NCBI RefSeq assembly: GCF_000308675.1
Contig: NZ_BAGE01000048.1
Span: forward strand, 1-64,000
Reading direction: 5' to 3'
DNA length: 64,000 nt
Origin: Nocardia paucivorans NBRC 100373
GTDB taxonomy: Bacteria; Actinomycetota; Actinomycetes; Mycobacteriales; Mycobacteriaceae
The stretch's first letter is position 1; every line of letters starts with the position of its first letter. Shown here one piece after another: positions 12,501 through 21,500 of the stretch. The notes beneath the pieces are model-generated. The model ran no database searches, had not been told where the DNA came from, and saw only the letters and a list, made by a program, of their open reading frames with translations. A program made the position numbers and the translations under genes.

Positions 12501-15500
12501 CGGCATTCGCCGCGGCCACCTGTGCCACGAGCCCGGCGACATCGGTGTCGTGGCGAGCGTCGAGAATGTCGTACCACGAAACCTGCTGCGAGTTCCGGCC
12601 CCGGAAGTCGTAGTCGATCAGCACCACCACGGCCCTGGTGCCGGCCGAATCCTCGCCCTGCGGGGCAACCGTCCCCTCGATGGCCTCGTCGACCGCGGCG
12701 CCGACGGCCGCTTTCAACATCTCCTGATCGACCACCGCCCCCGGATGGAACCAGATCACCGTCTCCGCAGCGGCGGGGTCGCCGATGACCAGTCGTAACT
12801 GCACCCGACCGCCATCCGTCTCCCCGCTGCCGTCGGGCGCGTTGTCCGGCAGGTACTCGACCGACAACAGGCCCACCGACAGTTCCCGTCCGTCGATCAG
12901 TTGTTCGGCGTGGGTTGTGGCCAGGTCGATGAGCACTTCGTCGGCGTGGATCAACCGCTCGAGCCGCAAGCGTTGCGCATTGTCGCGGGTATGCGACAAC
13001 ACGGCGCGCAAGTGGGATATCTCCTCCCACAAGGCCGCCCGCACCCGCGAAGCCACCTCCCGCGCCGGTAGCGCACCGATCACGGCCAACAGCTGCGGGT
13101 AATGGTTCAGCAGCTCCTCGTGCAGACCCGCTCGGACCGCGATATCCCACAGTTCGGCGGCCACCCGGCCACGCAACCGGGCCGTTTCGACGATTCGGTC
13201 GTGGTCGGTGGGAGCCGACAGCAGAGCCCACAGCTCACCGGTATCCCCCGACACCAGATCCCCCGAAATCAGGACTTCTCGTATCAGCGACACCAGCTCG
13301 GGCGGTACGGCGGTGCGCGCCGGGTCGGTGTCGTCGGGAAGCGGCCGGGACGGTTCGGCGGCGCCTTCGTCGTCGGGCCGCCGTTGTCCGAGCGCACCCT
13401 TGGGGCCTGGGCCGGCCGGCGGTTCCTCACCGGCCCGCAGCGGTGCCACCGGCGTGCCATCGATATCGAAAACGATGCCGAACCATTCGCCATGCGGCGG
13501 AGTCCACTCGTCGAACGGCTCGTCGTGCTCGATGTCGATACCGCGTTCGTGTACCCACACCGTATCGTCGGCGTCCTCGGCGAGTACCGCATTCCCGTCC
13601 TTGCCGAGCGCGGACTGCGGGTACAACGCGATCAGATGGCTTCCCCGCGTGCCGTGATCCGCCGCGGCGAGGACGATCCCACCCTGAGCGGCCAGCGCAC
13701 GCATCTCCTCGAGCGACAGAACCTGCCACTTCGCGCGGGAGCGTGCCGCCACCTCCCGCGCACTCATGTCCTCGAGCCGAGAGGCGGAGTTGAACAGCGA
13801 AGGCGGGTCGATCGACAGACCGAGCACCCTCGCCGCGAACCACAGGACCTCGGTGGCGCACAGCGGCGGAACATCCTCGCCGCGCTGCCGCGCATTGACG
13901 ACCGGGGGTGGTACCTGAGCCGTGCCATCGCCCACCGCGGGCAGCCGCTCGGTGGTCGAACGCGGACCCGGTACGGACCGCCGGGCCGGCACGATACCGA
14001 TCGGTCCGGCTTCGGCGGGAGCGGCGCGCGACCACTCCTCGGCCTCGGCGAGCACGGCGGACAGATGCTCGTTCAGTCCCTGCTCGAGCGCTGCCACCTC
14101 GGCCGTATCCGGTTCGCCGCGCGCCGCCCGCTCCGTGGCCAGGCGCAGGGCCGCCGCCTCGTCATCGAGTTGCTCTGTCCGCTGCACCAGCCGGCGGGTC
14201 GTCTTGTCCCAGTGTTCTTTGGCCCGTGCCGCGGCGACGAGCTCGCGGACCGCGGAGGACAATCGGGAGCGGTTCGGTTCGGACGCCTCGTCGAGCTCGG
14301 CCAATCGCGCGAACTCCGCCATCTCCGCATACCACTGCGCGCCCAACCAGTCGGGGCCTTCTCCGACCAGGCGGACGATATCCGCGGGTGCTCGGCGGTG
14401 CAGTGCCCGACGCAGCTCGCGGAAGCGCGTGGTCGCCCGGGCCTGTTCGGTCCGCACCCGCTCCAGTACCCGCGACAGCTCGTCGATGCGGTGGATTCGG
14501 TCGGATGCGGACAGGAACCGCTCGAGTTGCTCGATGGCGATGTCGTAACCGCGCAACAGCCACAGCCGCTCGACAACGGTCTCGTCCGCCCCGGCGGCGC
14601 GAACCCGACGCAACAATTCCCGGAAATCACCGCGCAACTGTTCGGCGGTCGGCTCGCTCAGACCCAGCCGCCGCATTTCCTGCGCGATCCGCGCCGCCAA
14701 CGGTTCGCGCGCACCGATCCATGCCGCCAATTCCGCGGGCCCCACCGTCGGGGTGGAGCCGTCGGCGGTCAGGGGAGCGATTTCGCCACCATCCGGACCG
14801 GGCAGGCTGATCAGGGCATTACGCAGCCGGGTCGCGGTAGCGGCATGGCGGGCGCGGATCAGTTCGGGGCCCAGCACGCCGCGTCGACGCCGCGGCGTGC
14901 GCCCGGGGTCGCCCACCGCGGCGGCCAGCTGGCCGTCGAAGAGCTCGTCGAGCATTCTGGCGGTCATCACGGTCTCGTCGAGCTGCCGGAACCGTTCGAG
15001 CCGATCGCGCAGCACCAGGAACTCCCGCGCCCGCCGCTGCCGTTCCCGCACGAACTCGGCGTCCATACCGTCGGGAATATGCGCCAGTTCGGCGTCCAGC
15101 TCGTTCCGCGTCAACCACGCCGGATCGACCTCGGTCTGCAACAGGGCGCCCAGGAATTGGCGCGCATTGTCGTATTCGCGGGCCAGGCGCTCGAATTCGG
15201 CGCGACTCGGACGCTCCTGCGGCAGGCTCTGTTCCCGCGTCGCGGTGTGCAACCGCTCCAGATCGGCGGCCAATCGGTCCAGGCGACGGATATAACCGGT
15301 CAACCGCTGGAGCCCTTCGGCATCGCCACCCGATTCGGCCCGCAGCCGAGCGGCGGACAGCAACTCCCGCAATTCCGCGAACCGCCGGGCGCGCAGCACC
15401 ATCCGGTCGTATCGGTGCAGCAGCCGCGTGGTGTCTCGGCGGCGATGGAACTCCTGTTCCGCGGCGATCAATTCATCGGATTTGCCGCTCCGGTCGCGCA

Positions 15501-18500
15501 GATCCGCCAATTCCTGCTCGACCAGGATCGGGTCGGCCAATGCCTCGGCCCGCACCCCGCTCAGCTCGGCCAACCGGATACGCGCCTCGACCAGCGCCGC
15601 GTCCCATTCCCTGCGCGCCGCGGAACGCGGATCGCCCAATGCCGGATTCCACGTCTGCCCGTGCATCTCGACCCGTAGCCGCACCGAGGTCAGCAGGCCG
15701 GGGGCCGCCGATTCGGCTGCACCGAGGAGCCGGGTCAGTGCGGGTCCGATATCGATATCGGTGGGACCGGCCCGGTCGCGTCGCGCGCCCATGGCCGCGA
15801 CCGGGAAGGCCGAACCGGGCTTGCCACGGGACCATCCATCCCGGCCGAGCGAAATCTCGGCGGTTCCGTCGGGTTCGACGACGATGCCGTGTAAACCCAC
15901 CACACCGGACAACTCCCGACGCCACCGGTCGAACTCCACCGGCTCGCGCCCGGACTCCGCCACCATGACCCGGCCTCGGTCGCGGAAGATCCGTACCGCG
16001 TGCGCGCCGATGGTGTGACGCTGCTGAAAACCTTCGAAGGCCACCGCCGCCAGCAGCGAACCGCCTTCGGCGGGCACGGCGGCGAGCATCTCGTCGAAGT
16101 CGGCGAATCCGTTCGGCCGCCAGTCCGCACCCACCAGATGCGCGCCGAGGCCACCGTCCACCCCTCGGTCGAGCGGTCCCAACAGCCGGAGCAACTCCAG
16201 CCGTTGCCGCAGCTGCGTCAGTACCGGATCGGTGTCAGGATCGATACCGGGCTTGCTCGAGCGGGCGGCGATCGCCGCTTCCACCGTGGATCGCGCGGCC
16301 TCGATGAAGCAGGTGCCGACGAGACCATCCACCCGATGGGTGGGCCGCCACGCCACCACACCCTGATCCGGGCTCGCGATGGTGAGGCGATCCCGATACG
16401 CGGACAGGGCGTTGTCGGCCCTCGCGGTGTGCACCAGCTCGAAACCGGTTACGGCAACCGTGGTTTCATCATCCGACCGGCCGGAAGCCGTGGTGCCGTC
16501 ATGGCCGATCAACACCACGTCCACTCCGGGTGAGCCGGCACCGGCACGGGTATCCAGCAGCGTGGCCGCATCCCGGGCCAGCGTCCGCGCATCCGCCCCG
16601 AACCACACCACGGACGCGGTCGGACGCGCCGAACCGGCGTCATAGGCCGCGGCGGCCGTGGCGCGCATCAGTTCCGCAGACGATGTGGTGGTCTGGCGCG
16701 GCACCGCGTGAAAGCGGATTTCGCGCGCCGTATCCAGGTCGCCGATGACCATCAGCGCGCCGTTGGAACCGAGTAGACGCACCGCCGGATGGCCGGGCAC
16801 CTGTGCGGTCCATCGTTCGGCGGCAGCGGCCAGGTTCAGCCAGAAGTCCAGCGCGGCCCGTTCGTCCGGGTTCGGGTCGGTCCGCCTCCGGAGACGGTCG
16901 TCGACGCGCCGCAGCAGCAACCGGCGGGCCTCGTCCCGCACACCGAGCGGTAAACCCACGGTCTCGGCGACCCTCTCGGGCATCACTCGGATCAACGCCC
17001 GCTGTATCTCCCGGTCGGTCCACTGCCAGGCTTCCGCAATGGTTCGAGCCGACTCTCCCTGCCGAAGAACGGTCCGCTGGTGTTGCAGCGCGAGCCGGTG
17101 CTGCCGGGTCGAGTACCCCGGATCCTCGGGCGCCACCGGACGCGGCCGTGCCCGCACCGCGTCCACCCCGCCGCCGTGCGCGCTGATCCGCTCGTCCAGG
17201 GCGCGCAGCCGATCGTGGGCCCGCCGGTAGCGCTCAACTGTGTATCGCACCTGTTCGAGCAGCCGTTCCCGCTCCTGCGGCACGATATCCGGCCGCCCCG
17301 CGAGCGACCGGACCAGGGTATCCAGCGCGGCGTGGCGGTCCGCGCCCGTCAATGCCGCCGGATCCACCGGCGACGATTCGGTCAACCGCCGCAGCATCGC
17401 CGCCGCACTGCGCTGTTCGGCGAGCAGCATCCGATACACGATTCGCAATCCGGGCGGGACCTCGACGGATCCGTTCCGTCCCGTCCGCAACGGCACCTCG
17501 TTCGACGAGGCCATCGGAGCGCGCGTTCCGGGTTCGGGGGCTCGGGCCTCGGCGGTAGGTGCGCACAACACCGCGACACCGGTCATATTGTCGATCGACC
17601 TGCCCTCGTCCGAGCGGGCACGCAGGACCCCATCGACGAGCTCGGTCAATGCGGTGGACGGATCACCGACATGATCGGCGAAGGCCTGGGCGAGTCGGGG
17701 AGCCTGCCGCCGCGCATTACCGAGCCCGTCGGTGCGGACGAGCAGAATGTCGGTCTCCGACACCTCACCCTCGGTGAGGTACTGATGATGCCGGTAGTGC
17801 GGTTTCGGCGGACCGCCGCCATCCGGCCCGAAGCCCAATGCGCTCTGGATCGCTCCGCCGCCCGCCCCGGCCACCGCGTACGCCGCCGCCTCGTCCACCA
17901 CATGGCCGACCCCCACGGCGCGGGCGTCGGAGGCCATCACCATTCCGGCCACGGAATGGTCGAATGTCACGGTTCTCGACCGGTCCGGTGCGGTGGGGTC
18001 GAGTACATCGACCCGACTGTCCCCGACCCATCCCGCCGCGTAGCGTCCGGGTTGTCCGTCGCGGCCCGGCTCCACCAACACCAATGCGATCGTGGTCTGC
18101 GGCGGCATCCGCACGTCCCGGGCGTTCGGGTTCTGCGCCAACAGATCCTGGGCCCGGGCGAGTATCGAAGCGTATTCCCGTTCGGCCAGCTCCATGACGG
18201 CCTGCTGCGCCGCATCGATCGCACGGCGCACCAATCCGACCCGATCGATCGGGGTCCCGGATACGTGCTCGCCCAGTTCCTTTCGCAGGCTCTCCCGGGC
18301 CGCGGCGGCGGCGACGGACGCGGCGCGCCCACCGTCGGCGGACCGCGACACCCCGTCGGCGACGATACCGAAACGGATCGGCGTCCCATCCACGACGACC
18401 ACATCCGCGGCCATTACGTCCTGATTGCCGATCCGGTGTGGACCGCGCTCGCTCACTCCCACCACGGAGCCCAGATCCAGGGTCTCGCGGCCGAGCTCCT

Positions 18501-21500
18501 CCCAGGTCGACACGATCGGGTCGATCGCCGCCTGCGCTCGACGGATGACCTTCGACAACCGCGCGTCGTCGACCCGGTCGGCCACGGCGTCACGCACCGC
18601 ACGCACCGCATCGCCCCATCCGGGCAGCACGGCGGCGTACCGGGCGGCCGCGGTGATCCACTCCGGCGAATGCCGTTGCCGATCACGGAGTTCGTCGAGC
18701 AGCACCGAGATCTGGGCGACCATATCGGCCAACTCGTGATAGTAGTGCGTCGCGGCGGTCAGCACCCTCGCTTGCGCGGTTTGCGACCCCGCCAGTCGGT
18801 CCAGTTCCTCCTGGAATGACCTGCGCACCAATCGATCCGAAGATATTTCAGGAAAATTCGCTGCCGCAGAACGCAATTCGGCCAAAGCGGTATCCCGTTG
18901 CTCGGTCAGGTCGGTCATGGCCCGGCGCAGCAGGACGGAAGCACCCGCCGCCAATCGCGCCGACTCCTCGGGCAGCGGATCCCGCGCCAGGAGCGCGCGC
19001 GGGTCGACCGTGGGGGCAGGAGGCACATGCCGCTGGGCGATCCGCATTCGCTCTTCCATCACGTGGTAGCGCCGCACCACCGCGTCCAGATCCCGCGGCA
19101 CACCCGGATCACCCTGCAACAATTGCAATTCACGAACGTACTCGTCCGCCGACAGCAACCGTCGCAGCTGCGCCTGCGGTAGATGTCCGGCGACCGCACG
19201 CACATCGTCGAGCGCGGACAGCCATACCGATACCGCGGTGGCGTGGGCCAATGCCGGTATCGCCCGCTCCGGGTCCACCTCCGACCGCGGTTGCGTCAGA
19301 TCCGCGAACGAACCCAGCATCTGCTCGAGATCGTGATATCGGCGGACCGCCGCGCGCAACTCCTCCCGGGCCTCCAGAACGGAATGAAGCTCGTCCACGG
19401 GCACGCTGTCGTCGAGGGCGGGTCCGCCGAGGCGGTCGACCGCATCGGCATACCGGCTCGGATCGAGTAGGGCGGCCAGGTCCTGCGCCTCGACACCCGC
19501 CCGACGCGCGGCATCGGCCAATTCGTCCCGCGCCCGGGAATGCTCCGCCCGCAAGGCGTCCAGCCCGTGCTGTAGCCGGGTCCGGATGCGACGCCACTGT
19601 TCGCCGAGCCGAAGATCGTTCAACTCGGCCTCGGCCTCGTCGTCGTTGGCGCCCGCCCCGGCGGCCAGTGGATCGACGAAGGAGTCGTCCGCGCGAATCT
19701 TGATCACCCACGTCCGGTCGATATCGGCCCGTTCGGTCGGGTCGAAACGCCGAGGCCCGCCGCCCGACGCCGAATCCTCGACCACCGCTACCCCGTGGTC
19801 GAGGTACAGCAGGAACGAGTGACCGTTCACCCCGTGCTCGTCCGTCTCGTGCAACTGGTCGACCACGATGATGCTGCCGCCCTCGCCCAGCTCCTCCAGC
19901 TCCTCCAGCAACCGTGCCCGGTCGGGCACCTCACGCCACTGGGACCTGGGCAGCTGCCGGCGCCGGGCCGCGAGCGCCAGCAGCCGGTCACGTTCGGCGC
20001 GGGCGCGTTCCTGCAATTGTTCGGCCTGCCGTTCGGCGGCGCTGCGTTCTGCGCGCAGCCGCTCCGCGGAGGTGCTCGTCATCTGCCGAATACGCTGGTC
20101 GAGCACCTCCTCGGGCCGCTGCCCTCGCTGCTCGGCGATCCGATCCAGCTGCCGTTGCAGCACGGGGTCGATCGACTGCCCGTTCGCCAGCCGCTCCTGG
20201 GCCCGACGCAACCGCAGTTCGGCGCTGCTCACGCGCCTGGTCCGCAGTCCGGCCCGTGTCCTGGCCCGGCTGCGCACCTGGCCGCCCATCTCGGTCAGCC
20301 GCTCGTGCTCCCGGGTCGCCGCCGAGCGCAGCCGCCACGCCTCCTGCCGAGGGGTGGTTCCCCGCCCCGACCCCGCCTGGACCAGCCGCCCGCCCGCGGA
20401 GCTCTGGAAATCCTGCGCGGTCATCCCGCCCAGGCCCACATGCCCCACCTCCCGGATACCGGCATTGGGATGGCGAGCCGCGGCCGCGGCCAAGGTTTCC
20501 GGACCGCACTGGTTGGTCCGGTCGGTATCGGTCGAATCGTCGAGGTCCGCGCTGCCGTCCGGATCACCGACCGATTCGTCCGTATCCGGACCCGCGGGGG
20601 CACCGGCCGGGTCCCGTTGGTGGTGCGGCTCGACGGAATCGTCGGTCTCCGGTCGATCGGAGGCATCATCCTGGGATCTCGTATCCGCATCCGACGAGGT
20701 ATCGACCTCCGACCGAGCATCGACATCCGGGGAGGAAACGGTTTCCTCGTCCCGAATAGCCGTGTCCCCATCCGGAACCGTCTGCCCGGTCGGCGACGAC
20801 GCGTCCTCGGCATCGGTGTCGACACCGCCCGCGGCACCCTGTTCGGAGTCCTCGGACAGCGGGCCCACCGGCACGGTCTCGTCACCGTCCGACGCAACGG
20901 CGGCATCCGAGCGGGACGCGTCGGTCCGCGGTGCCGCGGTATCCGCATACCCCGCCGTGATACCGACATCGGCACCGATCCCCGCCGACACATCCGAGGC
21001 GGACGCGCCGGCCCGACCGGCGGACGCCCCGGTATCGGATCGCGCCCTCGTCGGTGTTGCCGTCGTTCCTGCCGGTGTCGCGGGCGACGCGCCAGAACCC
21101 GCCGCACCGGAACGCGACCCCGCGCCACCGCCCGCGACGGAGCTCGACGCGCCCACACCGGTGGCACCACGCGCGGCCCCCGCGCCCGCATCGGGCGCCG
21201 CAGCGGCAGTGGCCGGCACGGTCGATGTCGTCGTGCCCGTGGCAACCACTCCTCCGGTCGTATCGGAGACAGCGGAGGTCGGGGCCACAGCGGTGGCCGC
21301 ACCACCATCGACAACACTTCCGTCCCCGGTATCACCGGAAACCACCGGCGCATGGTCGCCCACGAGGTCCGCGGCGGACCCGGCAATGCCGTCCGCGGTT
21401 CCACCCCCGGTGGAATCGGTGGCCGCCGACCCCGCTCCCGCGGGCATCCCCGCCCGCGCGATCTCCGACGAGGACAAGGTCGCGCGCCCGGCGTCGGCAC

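Noticed and set aside
13102..15678. Open frame of 858 codons on the plus strand
   Set aside because: It is the reverse complement in codon register of the giant minus-strand gene; its product is Gln/Arg/Pro-rich with no domain, while the minus frame gives clear families.
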